Source of the DNA: Roseococcus pinisoli
Lineage (GTDB): Bacteria > Pseudomonadota > Alphaproteobacteria > Acetobacterales > Acetobacteraceae
Direction: 5' to 3'
Assembly: GCF_018413645.1 (NCBI RefSeq)
Contig: NZ_JAHCDA010000003.1
Location: 546,969 to 610,968 of the forward strand
Length of the DNA stretch: 64,000 bases
Below are positions 38,844-47,761 of the stretch, one piece after another; positions within the stretch are counted from its first letter, which is position 1; the number at the start of each line of letters is the position of its first letter. The position numbers and the translations under genes were made by a program. Below the pieces are notes generated by a model. That model was not told the origin of the DNA and did no database searches. It was given only the letters and a program-made list of their open reading frames with translations.

Positions 38844-39404
38844 ATGATTCTGTACATCTCGGCGGGCAGCCCCTTCGCCCGCATCATCCGCGTCCTGGCG
38901 CGCGACCGCGGCCTGGCCCTCGATGAGATCGAGGTCCCGCTGCGCGATCCGGCCTCTCCCCTGCTCGAATTCAGCCCTCCCGGCCGCGTGCCCACCCTGC
39001 GCGACGGCGACCACGCATTGGTCGAGGTGCCGCTCATCCTGGCCCATCTCGGCTGGCTGCCGGCCGATGCTCCGGCGCGGGCCCGACTTGGCCAGGCGCT
39101 CTCGCTGATCGAGGGCATCGCCGTCTGGAATCGGGACCTGCGCCGGCCGCCGGAGGAGCGCTCGGAGAAGATGCAGGCACTGGAACGGGCGCGGACCTGC
39201 CGCACGCTCGACGCCATGAATCCCGCCGATTAAGACGCCTTCAGCCCCGAGGGCGTCGCCCTGGCCTGTGCCCTCGGCTACTGCGAACGGCGGCACACGG
39301 TCTTCCTTTGGCGCGAAGGCAGGGGCAAACTGGCCGCCTGGTACGACGCCGCCACGGCCAGGCCGGCTTTCACGGCGACCTTTCCGCCCCTTTCAGGAAT
39401 CTGA
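38844..39404 (+). pseudogene. Glutathione S-transferase gene interrupted by an in-frame TAA
   Basis: Codons 1-129 encode a GST N-terminal thioredoxin-like domain (ILYISAGSPFARIIRVLARD, then PPGRVPTLRDGD) and the first helices of the C-terminal domain. TAA at 39231-39233 stops it, yet the same frame continues for 56 more codons to TGA 39402. That part still reads as a GST C-terminus (GVALACALGY, then LAAWYDAATARPAF). A single base change thus probably broke a protein of about 186 residues. Sequencing error or a shortened product cannot be excluded. The M20 gene starts 2 bases after the old stop. Confidence 0.8.
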
Positions 39405-39406
39405 TC

Positions 39407-40825
39407 ATGCAGAACAGCGAACCCGTCTGGCGCCACGTCGATGCCAAGCAGGACGCGGCCATCGAGCTCTCGGACCGCGTCTGGGGCATGCCCGAGCTGG
39501 CCTATACCGAGACCCGCTCCGCCGCCGAGCACACCGCCTACCTGAATGCCGAGGGCTTCCGGGTCACCGAGAACCTTGCCGGCATTCCCACCGCCATGAT
39601 GGGCGAGGCGGGCGAGGAAGGCCCGGTCATTGCCATCCTCGGCGAGTTCGACGCGCTCCCCGGCCTTTCCAACGAGTCCGGCATCGCCGAGCACAAGCCC
39701 GTCCCGGGCGATGGCCACGGCCATGCCTGCGGCCACAACCTGCTGGGCGCGGCCTCGCTGCTCGCCGCCACCGCCGTGAAGGACTATCTGGCGGCCAACG
39801 GCCTCAAGGGCCGCGTGCGCTACTACGGCTGCCCGGCCGAGGAAGGCGGCGCCGCCAAGGGCTTCATGGCCCGCGCCGGCCTCTTCGACGACGTGGACAT
39901 CGCCATCTCCTGGCACCCGGCCAGCTTCGCCGGCGTGAACGAGCCCGTCAGCCTCGCCAACACCCGCATCGACTTCACCTTCCACGGCCGCGCGAGCCAT
40001 GCAGCGGCCTCGCCGCATCTGGGCCGCAGCGCGCTGGACGCGGTGGAGCTCATGTCCGTCGGCGTGAACTACCTGCGCGAGCACATCCCTTCCGAGAGCC
40101 GCATCCACTACGCCTATCTCGATGCCGGCGGCGTGGCGCCGAACGTGGTGCAGGCCAAGGCGAAGGTCCGCTACCTGATCCGCGCCTCGGACGTGGCGGC
40201 GCTGCGCCTGCTCGTCGAGCGCGTGCGCAAGATCGCCGACGGCGCCGCGCTGATGACCGAGACGCGCGTGGAGACGCAGGTGGTCTCTGCCGTCTCCAAC
40301 CTGCTGGGCAACGACCCGCTCGAGAAGCTGATGCAGGACAATCTCGACCGCCTCGGCCCGCCGCCCTTCGACGCGGAGGACCTCGCGACGGCGAAGAAGT
40401 TCCAGGACACGCTCTCGAAGGAGGACATCGCCTCGGCCTTCCGCAAGATGGGCATGCCGCATATCGACGCCGCGCTGACCGACGCGATCGTGCCGCTCGA
40501 TTCCAGGCGCGCGCCGATGGTGGGCAGCACCGATGTGGGCGACGTCTCCTGGGTGGTGCCGACCGTGCAGGCGCGCGGCGCCACGCATGCCATCGGCACG
40601 CCGCTGCATTCCTGGCAGGCAACCGCGCAGGGCAAGCTGCCCCACGCCCATAAGGGCCTGGTCCATGTGGCCAAGGTGATGGCCGGCACGGCCGTGGATG
40701 CGCTGCGGAACCCCGCGATCATCGAGGCCGCCAAGGCGGATCACGCAGCCAAGGCCGGCGGGCCCTATGTCAGCCCGCTGCCGGCCGACGCCACGCCGCC
40801 CATCGGCATGTCGCTCACCGTCTGA
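39407..40825 (+). CDS. M20 family amidohydrolase (AbgB-like)
   Basis: A 472-residue zinc peptidase/amidohydrolase. Metal-site motifs are GDGHGHACGHNLLG near residue 105 and YYGCPAEEGGAAKG near residue 143, and a dimerisation domain lies about residues 185-310. It most resembles the AbgB subunit, which with AbgA cleaves p-aminobenzoyl-glutamate, but no AbgA-like gene is adjacent, so the amide substrate is open. ATG 39407 follows AGGAAT inside the end of the broken GST frame. It has no signal peptide. Confidence 0.88.
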   Translation: MQNSEPVWRHVDAKQDAAIELSDRVWGMPELAYTETRSAAEHTAYLNAEGFRVTENLAGIPTAMMGEAGEEGPVIAILGEFDALPGLSNESGIAEHKPVPGDGHGHACGHNLLGAASLLAATAVKDYLAANGLKGRVRYYGCPAEEGGAAKGFMARAGLFDDVDIAISWHPASFAGVNEPVSLANTRIDFTFHGRASHAAASPHLGRSALDAVELMSVGVNYLREHIPSESRIHYAYLDAGGVAPNVVQAKAKVRYLIRASDVAALRLLVERVRKIADGAALMTETRVETQVVSAVSNLLGNDPLEKLMQDNLDRLGPPPFDAEDLATAKKFQDTLSKEDIASAFRKMGMPHIDAALTDAIVPLDSRRAPMVGSTDVGDVSWVVPTVQARGATHAIGTPLHSWQATAQGKLPHAHKGLVHVAKVMAGTAVDALRNPAIIEAAKADHAAKAGGPYVSPLPADATPPIGMSLTV

Positions 40826-40837
40826 GCGGCTGGATCG

Positions 40838-41677
40838 ATGCAGGTTGTCCGTGACGCGGCCGCGCTGGCGGCCGCCGTTTCCTCTTGGCGCGCCACGGGC
40901 GAGCGCGTCGCCGTCGTGCCGACCATGGGCTACCTGCACGAGGGGCATCTGGCCCTCGTCGCGCGGGCGCGCGAGCTCGCGCCGCGGGTGATCGCGACGA
41001 TCTTCGTCAACCCGACGCAGTTCGCGCCGCATGAGGATCTCGGCCGTTACCCGCGCGACGAGGCAGGCGACATAGCGAAGCTGGAGGCGGCAGGGTGCGA
41101 CCTGCTCTTCGCGCCGTCGGTCGAGGTGATGTACCCGCCCGGCTTCGCGACGCGCATCGCCATGGGCGGGCCGGCCGAAGGGCTGGAAGGAACGCACCGG
41201 CCGCAGATGTTTTCCGGAGTTGCGCTGGTCTGCTCGCGCCTCTTCGGGCTGACGCGCGCCGACGTCGCCGTCTTCGGCGAGAAGGACTGGCAGCAGGTGA
41301 TGGTGGTCCGCCGCGCGGTGGAGGACCTGGCGCTGCCGATCGCGATCGAGACGGTGCCGACGGTCCGCGCGGCGGACGGCCTCGCGCTTTCCTCGCGCAA
41401 CGCCTACCTCGATCCGGAGGCGCGCGCGAAGGCGGTCGCGATGCATGCGGCGCTGCTGCATGCGGCGGAACGGCTGAAGGCCGGCGCGACGGCGGCGGAA
41501 GCCTGCGGCGAGGCCGAGGCGCAGCTGCGTGCCGCCGGCTTCCGGCAGGTGGACTACGTGGCGCTGCGGCGCGCGGCGGATTTCGCGGAGACGGAACGGC
41601 TGGACGGGCCCGGGCGGCTGCTCGGCGCCGCCTGGCTCGGACAGGTCCGGCTGATCGATAACCTCCCCGTCGGGTAA
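40838..41677 (+). CDS. panC: Pantothenate synthetase
   Basis: A 279-residue nucleotidyltransferase that joins pantoate and beta-alanine with ATP to form pantothenate. The HxGH motif is HEGH at residues 34-37 in VVPTMGYLHEGHLALV; FVNPTQFAPHEDL, VFGEKDWQQ and ALSSRNAYL complete the active site. Starts 12 bases after the M20 gene. With coaX at 18171 it shows pantothenate is made and used here. A strong terminator follows. Confidence 0.96.
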   Translation: MQVVRDAAALAAAVSSWRATGERVAVVPTMGYLHEGHLALVARARELAPRVIATIFVNPTQFAPHEDLGRYPRDEAGDIAKLEAAGCDLLFAPSVEVMYPPGFATRIAMGGPAEGLEGTHRPQMFSGVALVCSRLFGLTRADVAVFGEKDWQQVMVVRRAVEDLALPIAIETVPTVRAADGLALSSRNAYLDPEARAKAVAMHAALLHAAERLKAGATAAEACGEAEAQLRAAGFRQVDYVALRRAADFAETERLDGPGRLLGAAWLGQVRLIDNLPVG

Positions 41678-41697
41678 CTGACTGCCCGAGGTGACGC

Positions 41698-41727
41698 GGG
41701 AGGCGGCATCCTCGCCGCCTCCCTTTT
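41698..41727. terminator. Bidirectional terminator between panC and the Bug gene
   Basis: GGGAGGCGGC (41698-41707), loop ATCCTC, GCCGCCTCCC (41714-41723), then TTTT: a perfect 10-bp stem in the 60-base gap between two convergent genes. Outer GACGC/GCGTC may extend it. It should end the panC transcript. Confidence 0.8.
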
Positions 41728-41737
41728 GGCGTCGGTC

Positions 41738-42724
41738 CTAATCCAGCGTCGCGCCGGAGATCTGCACGAGGCGCTGCCAGACCGGCGTGTCGCGGTCGAT
41801 CAGCGCCGCCATGTCGGCTGGCGTGGCGCTGACCACCGCCGTGTAGCCCAGCGGCCGCAGCTTCTCGGCATAGTCCGGCATGGCCGCGATCCGGCGCAGC
41901 GCGGCGTTGATCCGGTTCAGGTGCTCGACCGGCGTGCCGCCCGGGGCCATCAGCGAATTCCAGGTCGCGACGTTATGGTCCGCGAGCCCGAGATCGGCGA
42001 AGTCGCCCATGGCCGGCACGTCGGGAAGGATGGGCAACCGTTCCTTGGAGCTCACGGCGAAGGCGAGGGTCGCGCCGCTCTGCACATGGGGCATCAGCGC
42101 GGGCATGACGTCGAACATCATGTCGATGGTGCCGCCCACCAGATCGGTGATGGCAGGCCCGCCGCCGCGATAGGGCACGTGCAGGATGCGCGCGCGCGTG
42201 ATGGCGTTGATGGCTTCGATGTTGATGTGGCTCGCGGTGCCGGCGCCGCTGCTGCCCATCTTCACCTGGTCGGGGTGGGCGCGGCTCCAGGCGATCAGCG
42301 AGCGGAAATCGGTCCAGCCGTTCCGCCGCGCGGCCCCGGCATTGACCACGCACATCAGCGCGCCGTCGGTCACCTGCGAGATGGGGGCGAGGTCGGTGCG
42401 CGGATTGAACGGCATCCGGCTCATGAGGAAGGGGAAGGCGCAGAGGATGGTCGCGCTGCTCAGCCCCACCAGCGTGCCGTCGCGGTCGCCCTTGGCGAGG
42501 TAGTCGGAGCCGATCAGCCCACCGGCGCCGCCCCGGTTCTCGACGATGATGGGGGCGCCGAGCTCAGGTCCGAGCTTCTCGGCCATGACCCGGCCCAGCA
42601 GGTCGACGGCGCCACCGGGCGGGAAGTTGACGACCAGGCGGATGGGTCGCGTCTGCGCCCGGACCGCCGGCGCGGCGAGGGGCAGGGCGGCGGAGCCGAG
42701 GAGCAGACGTCGTCGAAGCAGCAT
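41738..42724 (-). CDS. Bug/TctC-type tripartite tricarboxylate solute-binding protein
   Basis: A 328-residue periplasmic binding protein. ATG 42724 opens a Tat-like signal (LLRRRLLLGSAALPLAAPAVRAQ) and follows AAGGA; the longer open frame is Arg-rich noise. The mature protein starts PIRLVVNFPPGGAVDLLGRV and has the ENRGGAGGLIGSD loop. No tctAB genes are near. It lies 41 bases after the Nudix gene on the same strand and could be the tail of that operon, but its role there is unclear. Confidence 0.9.
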   Translation of the reverse strand: MLLRRRLLLGSAALPLAAPAVRAQTRPIRLVVNFPPGGAVDLLGRVMAEKLGPELGAPIIVENRGGAGGLIGSDYLAKGDRDGTLVGLSSATILCAFPFLMSRMPFNPRTDLAPISQVTDGALMCVVNAGAARRNGWTDFRSLIAWSRAHPDQVKMGSSGAGTASHINIEAINAITRARILHVPYRGGGPAITDLVGGTIDMMFDVMPALMPHVQSGATLAFAVSSKERLPILPDVPAMGDFADLGLADHNVATWNSLMAPGGTPVEHLNRINAALRRIAAMPDYAEKLRPLGYTAVVSATPADMAALIDRDTPVWQRLVQISGATLD

Positions 42725-42765
42725 GGCCGTAATCCTTAGAGGAGGTACGGACAACATGTTGGGCC

Positions 42766-43215
42766 TCAGCGAAGGGTCTCGGCAAGCTTGGCGCGCGAGA
42801 GTTCGATGATGTCCAACGCGGCTTTGGTCAGCTTGTAGGCAGGCAGCTGCTGCGGCGCCGCCCAGGCGACGGCCGCGACGTCGTCGCCGGCGGTCGCCTC
42901 GCCCCCGTGCCAGTGCCCGCAATAGTCGATGATCGTGTAGTGGTAGTGCGGCTGGCCGCGGGCATCGAGGGAGATGGCGTCGACGACGTCGGCCAGGAGC
43001 AGGGGGCCGGCTTCCAGCCCCGTCTCCTCCAGCAGCTCGCGGCGGGCCGCGGTCTGGGTGGTCTCGCCCAGGTGCTGCGCCCCGCCGGGCAGCGACCAGG
43101 AGCCCACGCGCGGCGGCTTGCCGCGCTGGACCAGCAGCACCTCCTCGCCGCGGAAGAGCACCACCCCGATGCCGACCCAGGGGCGCTCGGGGTATTCGCG
43201 ATCGTCGGCCGTCAC
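42766..43215 (-). CDS. Nudix hydrolase
   Basis: A 149-residue hydrolase of nucleoside diphosphate derivatives. The complete Nudix box (G-x5-E-x7-REL-x-EE-x-G) runs over residues 45-67, with GGAQHLGETTQ and RRELLEETGL. GTG 43215 overlaps the stop of the DUF4340 gene by 4 bases (GTGA), so it is coupled to the Gld-like ABC operon. The substrate is not readable; ADP-ribose or oxidised nucleotides are typical. The coupling to an ABC system is unusual. Confidence 0.9.
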   Translation of the reverse strand: MTADDREYPERPWVGIGVVLFRGEEVLLVQRGKPPRVGSWSLPGGAQHLGETTQTAARRELLEETGLEAGPLLLADVVDAISLDARGQPHYHYTIIDYCGHWHGGEATAGDDVAAVAWAAPQQLPAYKLTKAALDIIELSRAKLAETLR

Positions 43216-44315
43216 GGGCTGGGGGCGGGCGCGGCGGCGGGGGCTTCGTTCGCCGGGGCTTCGGCGGCGGGCGGCGCCGCGCTCGGATCGACGTCGGGAT
43301 CGGAATTGGCGGGCGCCTGCGGCAGCAGATCCTCGAGCCGCGGGATCAGCGCCTTCTCCTTCCAGATGCCCAGCTGATAGGCCCAGCCGTCCCATCGGGC
43401 CTGGAATTCCTTCGCCTCGTCGCTGTCGCCCTCGGCGCGTAGCTTCACCCAGAGCACCTGCTCCTCGCGCTGCGGCGAGGCGATGATGGTGAGGCCGTCG
43501 GTATAGGCGAACCTCGTCTCGCCCAGCGCCTCGCCCGGCGCCTCGGCCGCCCGGCGGACCTCGACGAGGGTCAGCAGGTCGAAGGCACGGCCGACCTCAT
43601 CCAGCGAGGTGCGGTCGGCGACGGGGTGATCCTCGGGCGTCACGATCTCCAGCGGCGCGTCCACCTCGCCGGCGCGGGCCAGGACCAGCGGGCTTTCGCC
43701 CCGGCGCGCGATCTCGACCCGGCGCAGGCGGTCGGGCGCGAGGGAGGCGATGTCGCGGTTGATCCAGAGCTGCGGGTCGGCATCGGCGACCATCCGGCCT
43801 TCCGCCAGCCAGGACTTCTGCTCCGACGGGCGGCGGACATAGATGGCTTCCGGGACGTTGCCCTGGGTGCGGACGCGGCGGCGGCCGAGCACGAGCTCGG
43901 CGATCGCGGTGCCCTGGCCATCGAGCACGCGCAGCAGGGTGGCGGTGCTGCCCTCGTTGCGCGGGTCGTCCACGCCGATCGCGGCCTGGCGGCCGGCATC
44001 CGAGGTGCGTTCCTCGACCAGGCGCAGCTCGGTCAGGCCGGCCAGCAGCTCATGCACGCGCTCGCCACGGGCGGCGTAGCCGCTGGCCTGCTCGATGCGC
44101 CAGGTGTCGCCGTCGCGGAGAAGGGTCGTGGCCTGGCCGTGGCGGACCAGCTCGATCCGGCGGGCCTCGGACAGGCGCGCGGCGAGGCCGGGGAAGGCGA
44201 GGGTGCCGGGGACGAAGACGCCCTCGGCCTCGTTCTGCGGCTTGAGCAGATAGGCGCCGCCCAGGGTGGCGACCGCCGCGCCGCCCAGCAGCAGCAATCC
44301 ACGGCGCCCGATCAT
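43212..44315 (-). CDS. DUF4340 domain protein of a Gld-like ABC system
   Basis: A 367-residue protein with one N-terminal membrane anchor (RRGLLLLGGAAVATLGGAYLL) and a periplasmic body whose repeated beta segments (RRIELVRHGQATTLLRDGDTW, LRRVEIARRGESPLVLARAG) are typical of DUF4340. The last 40 residues are low-complexity Ala/Pro/Asp. DUF4340 proteins accompany GldG-like proteins in many bacteria with no gliding, with unknown function. It overlaps both gldG-like (4 bases) and Nudix (4 bases) neighbours. Confidence 0.85.
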   Translation of the reverse strand: MIGRRGLLLLGGAAVATLGGAYLLKPQNEAEGVFVPGTLAFPGLAARLSEARRIELVRHGQATTLLRDGDTWRIEQASGYAARGERVHELLAGLTELRLVEERTSDAGRQAAIGVDDPRNEGSTATLLRVLDGQGTAIAELVLGRRRVRTQGNVPEAIYVRRPSEQKSWLAEGRMVADADPQLWINRDIASLAPDRLRRVEIARRGESPLVLARAGEVDAPLEIVTPEDHPVADRTSLDEVGRAFDLLTLVEVRRAAEAPGEALGETRFAYTDGLTIIASPQREEQVLWVKLRAEGDSDEAKEFQARWDGWAYQLGIWKEKALIPRLEDLLPQAPANSDPDVDPSAAPPAAEAPANEAPAAAPAPSP

Positions 44316-46240
44316 GCGCGGGCCGCCGCGCGACGGCGGCTCCTCATCACGGCGAGGCCGACCGCGAAGACCGTCAGCAGGACGGGCACGAAGGCGATGT
44401 TGAAGACGCGGAGCCAGAATTCCAGCGTCTCGATATCGCGCCGCAGCTCCAGCTGCACGCCGCGCAGCTGGCGGCGCGTGGCCGCGATCTCCTCGCGGGC
44501 ACGGTCGATCTCGGCGCGCTGCTCGGGAGTGATCACGGTCTGGTTGGTGTTGCGGGCACCGGCCTCGCCGCCGGGGGGCGTTCCCTGCCGCAGCTCGCGC
44601 AGGCGGCGCTCGGTGGCGGTCAGGCGCTCGGTCAGCTGCTGCTCGGATTGGCGGAACTGCGCATCGGCCTGGCGGCGGATATTGTCCACCACCTCGAAGG
44701 GCCGCTGGCCCTCGCCGCGCGAGCGCAGGCTGATCATGGCGTCGGAGCCCGCCAGCGTGTCGGCCACGTTTACCACGAAGCTCCCATTGCCGGAGAAGGG
44801 CGAGGCCACCTGCTGCCCGAAGAAGTCCTGCACGCGGACCCAGAAGCGGTCCTCCAGGATGTCGGCGTCGTTGGCGACGACGATATTCGCCGCACCCTCC
44901 GTCGCCGCGCGATGGGCGGGGAAGTCGGCCGGGCGCTCCTGGCCCTCGGGCGGCGGGGGCGGTCCGTCGGGGAAGGCACTTTGGAGGTTGCCGCGGATGC
45001 GGGCGGCGATGACGCGCCGCTGTCCGTCCGCGCGGAAATCGGCGAGGAGGCGGGTGGGCGAGGGATCGGTGCGGACCTTGGCGGCATCGACCACCATGGA
45101 CTGCGCCGAGCTCGTCAGCAGCGGAATGAACTCGATGCCCGCGCCCTCGCGCGGGGCCAGGAAGCCGGCCGAGCCCACCGTGACCTGCTCGACCAGGGCG
45201 GTCGCCACTTCGCTGCGGTTCACGCTGTCGCCCTGCAGGTTGAACCAGGCGATGTAGTCCACCGCCTGGACGCGGTCCTGCGGCCCGGCGCGCACGCGCC
45301 AGGCGCCGCGCAGGTCGAGCACGACCTGATCCGGCGGCGCGTCGATGCCCCAGGCATTGAGCAGGCGCAGCAGCGAGGAGCCGGTCTCGGTCGGCGGCCG
45401 GCCGGAGGGGCCGGGGCGCGTCGCCTGCATCTCGCTATGCGGGTCGGTCATCAGGAAGAGCTTGCCGCCGCGCATCACGAACTGGTCGACGGCATATTGC
45501 GCCGCGTCGGAGAGGCCCTGCGGATGGGCCAGCAGCAGGATCTGCACGTCGGCCGGGATCACCTGCGTGTCCATCGGCACGTCGCGGACGGTGAAGGTCT
45601 CCCGCAGCTGGCGGATCACGACCTGGGGCTGCGCGAGCTGCGGCTGGCGCATCATCATGGCGCGCGGGTCGCCGTTCAGCGGCAGCGGCGACATGACGCC
45701 GAGCACCGGGCGCGTCGGGTTGGAGAGCTCGAAGATCAGGCGGGTGAGGTCGGCCTCCAGGAAGCGCTCGCGATCCGTCTGGAAGAAGGGGATGTTGCGC
45801 TCCTCATCCGTCAGGTTGGAGGCGGAGAGGCCGAAATAGACCTGCTCGCCGCCCTGATCGACGGGCACGCCCTGCAGCCCGAGGGCGACCGCGCGGTCCT
45901 CCACGTCGGAGAAGGGCTCGGGGTCGAAGAACTCCAGCCGGATCTTGCCGCCGGAGGCCGCGACGTATTCGCGCAGCATCTCGCGCACGCGCTCGGCATA
46001 GGTGCCGTATTGCGGGACCTCGGAGCCGAGCTTGCGCGAATAGAAGAGGCGCAGGGTGATGGGGTCCTGCAGGCCCGACAGCACCTGCCGGGTTCCGGGC
46101 GAGAGCGTGTAGAGGCGGTTCTCGGTCAGGTCGACGCGGGCGCCGACGAGCGCGCGATCAGCCAGCAGGTTCACGCCGACGGCGAGCGCGAGAGCGAGCA
46201 GGACGCCGAGGGTGGAGTAGGCGAGACGACGGTTCCTCAT
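44312..46240 (-). CDS. GldG-like ABC auxiliary protein
   Basis: A 642-residue protein with an N-terminal helix (LAYSTLGVLLALALAVGVNLLA), a large periplasmic ABC_transp_aux-type domain beginning DLTENRLYTLSPGTRQVLS near residue 37, and a long coiled coil (about residues 525-605). A C-terminal membrane helix (FNIAFVPVLLTVFAVGLAV) follows, then a basic end. This architecture matches GldG of the Bacteroidetes gliding-associated ABC complex. The gene starts 3 bases after the permease stop. No gliding machinery is seen in the window. Confidence 0.87.
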   Translation of the reverse strand: MRNRRLAYSTLGVLLALALAVGVNLLADRALVGARVDLTENRLYTLSPGTRQVLSGLQDPITLRLFYSRKLGSEVPQYGTYAERVREMLREYVAASGGKIRLEFFDPEPFSDVEDRAVALGLQGVPVDQGGEQVYFGLSASNLTDEERNIPFFQTDRERFLEADLTRLIFELSNPTRPVLGVMSPLPLNGDPRAMMMRQPQLAQPQVVIRQLRETFTVRDVPMDTQVIPADVQILLLAHPQGLSDAAQYAVDQFVMRGGKLFLMTDPHSEMQATRPGPSGRPPTETGSSLLRLLNAWGIDAPPDQVVLDLRGAWRVRAGPQDRVQAVDYIAWFNLQGDSVNRSEVATALVEQVTVGSAGFLAPREGAGIEFIPLLTSSAQSMVVDAAKVRTDPSPTRLLADFRADGQRRVIAARIRGNLQSAFPDGPPPPPEGQERPADFPAHRAATEGAANIVVANDADILEDRFWVRVQDFFGQQVASPFSGNGSFVVNVADTLAGSDAMISLRSRGEGQRPFEVVDNIRRQADAQFRQSEQQLTERLTATERRLRELRQGTPPGGEAGARNTNQTVITPEQRAEIDRAREEIAATRRQLRGVQLELRRDIETLEFWLRVFNIAFVPVLLTVFAVGLAVMRSRRRAAARA

Positions 46241-46243
46241 GGA

Positions 46244-46975
46244 TCAATCCGCCTTCTTGTGCTCGAGGATCACGGCATTGAGGAACAGCCAGAACCCGAT
46301 GAAGCTGGCAAAGTAGAGGAAGTCCCGCGCCGAGATGACGCCGCGGGTGAAGCCGGCGAAGCGCTCGTTGATGGAGACGCCCCGCGCCACATCCGCCAGG
46401 ATCGGCAGGTTGGCCGAGAGGAACTCGGTCACGACGGGCGAGCCCGCGGCGGCGAAGAGGAAGCAGCCGGCCACGGCCAGCACGAAGGCGATCACCTGGT
46501 TGCGCGTCAGCGCCGAGATGGCCGCGCCGATCGCGAGATAGGCGCCGGCCACCAGCAGGCAGCCTAGATAGCCGCTCAGGATCACGCCGTTATCCGGCTG
46601 GCCGAGGAAATTGACCGTGAGCCAGAGCGGAAAGGTCAGCGCCAGGGCCACGGCGCAGAAGGCCCAGGCCGCCAGAAACTTGCCGACGACCGCCTGGCCG
46701 GAGGTGATGGGCAGCGTCAGCAGCAGCTCGATGGTGCCGAGGCGCCGCTCCTCGGCCCAGAGGCGCATGGTCAGCGCCGGGACCAGGAAGAGGAAGAGCC
46801 AGGGGACGAAGCTGAAGAAGGGGATCAGGTCCGCCTGTCCTCGGGTGAAGAAGCCGCCGAGGGTGAAGGTCAGCGACCCCGCCAGGACCAGGAAGATCAC
46901 GATGAAGACGGTGGCGACGGGCGTCGCGAAATAGGCGGCGAATTCGCGCCGGGCGACGGTAAGGGCCGGCATCAT
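46244..46975 (-). CDS. GldF-like ABC transporter permease
   Basis: A 243-residue ABC-2 type membrane protein with six helices. It opens LTVARREFAAYFATPVATVF and contains the conserved RLWAEERRLGTIELLLTLPI loop near residue 70, characteristic of GldF and NosY-like permeases. It ends with AVILEHKKAD. It overlaps the ATPase gene by 4 bases upstream and is separated from the GldG-like gene by 3 bases. With the ATPase it should form the membrane engine of the complex; the transported substrate is unknown. Confidence 0.87.
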   Translation of the reverse strand: MMPALTVARREFAAYFATPVATVFIVIFLVLAGSLTFTLGGFFTRGQADLIPFFSFVPWLFLFLVPALTMRLWAEERRLGTIELLLTLPITSGQAVVGKFLAAWAFCAVALALTFPLWLTVNFLGQPDNGVILSGYLGCLLVAGAYLAIGAAISALTRNQVIAFVLAVAGCFLFAAAGSPVVTEFLSANLPILADVARGVSINERFAGFTRGVISARDFLYFASFIGFWLFLNAVILEHKKAD

Positions 46976-47697
46976 GCCGCTTCTCCGAGGGTGAGGGCGC
47001 GGAAGACGTCGTCCATGGAGCGGCCGTCGCGCACCAGCTCGGCAGGCGTGGCATCGGCCAGGACGCGGCCGCGGGCGATGATGATGGCCCGCGTGCAGAC
47101 GGCGGCCACCTCCTCGAGGATATGGGTCGAGATGATGATGGCCTTCTCCGGCGCCATCTCGCGGATCAGCTCGCGCACCTCGTGCTTCTGGTTGGGGTCC
47201 AGGCCGTCGGTCGGCTCGTCGAGCACCAGGACGGGCGGCGAGTGCAGCAGCGCCTGGGCCAGGCCGACGCGGCGCTTGAAGCCCTTGGACAGCGTCTCGA
47301 TCGGCTGCAGGCGGACCCCGTCCAGCTGGGTGCGCGACATGGCGATGGCCACCCGGTCGTCCATCTCGGAGCCACGGAAGCCGCGGATCCGGGCGCAGAA
47401 GGACAGGAAGTCGATCACCGACATCTCGGGATAGGTCGGCGCGCCCTCGGGCAGGAAGCCCAGTTCGCGTTTGGCGGCGATCGGTTTCTCGACGATGTCC
47501 TGGCCGCAGATGCGCGCGGTGCCCGCGCTGGGCAGCATGAAGCCCGCCAGCATGCGCATGGTCGTGGACTTGCCGGCGCCGTTCGGCCCCAGGAAGCCGA
47601 CCACCTCGCCCCTGGCGACGGAGAAAGTCACGTCGTCCACGGCGGTGAAGCTGCCGAATTTCCTGGTCAGCCCCTCGATCTCGATGAGTGCGGTCAA
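46972..47697 (-). CDS. GldA-like ABC transporter ATPase
   Basis: A 241-residue ABC ATPase. Walker A is GPNGAGKS (residues 37-44), the signature is LSKGFKRRVGLAQALL (LSKGF in place of LSGGQ, as in GldA/NatA-type ATPases) and Walker B is VLVLDEPTDGLDP. The H-loop His is in IISTHILEEV. It is the first gene of the five-gene minus-strand operon GldA-F-G-DUF4340-Nudix, with 64 bases to recG upstream; a shared recG promoter or one within that gap is possible. Confidence 0.9.
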   Translation of the reverse strand: MTALIEIEGLTRKFGSFTAVDDVTFSVARGEVVGFLGPNGAGKSTTMRMLAGFMLPSAGTARICGQDIVEKPIAAKRELGFLPEGAPTYPEMSVIDFLSFCARIRGFRGSEMDDRVAIAMSRTQLDGVRLQPIETLSKGFKRRVGLAQALLHSPPVLVLDEPTDGLDPNQKHEVRELIREMAPEKAIIISTHILEEVAAVCTRAIIIARGRVLADATPAELVRDGRSMDDVFRALTLGEAA

Positions 47698-47761
47698 TCC
47701 AGATCTCCCAATCGGGTCATCGGTTTACCCCGGGGGGCGGGGTTTTCAAGTCGCGGCCCGT

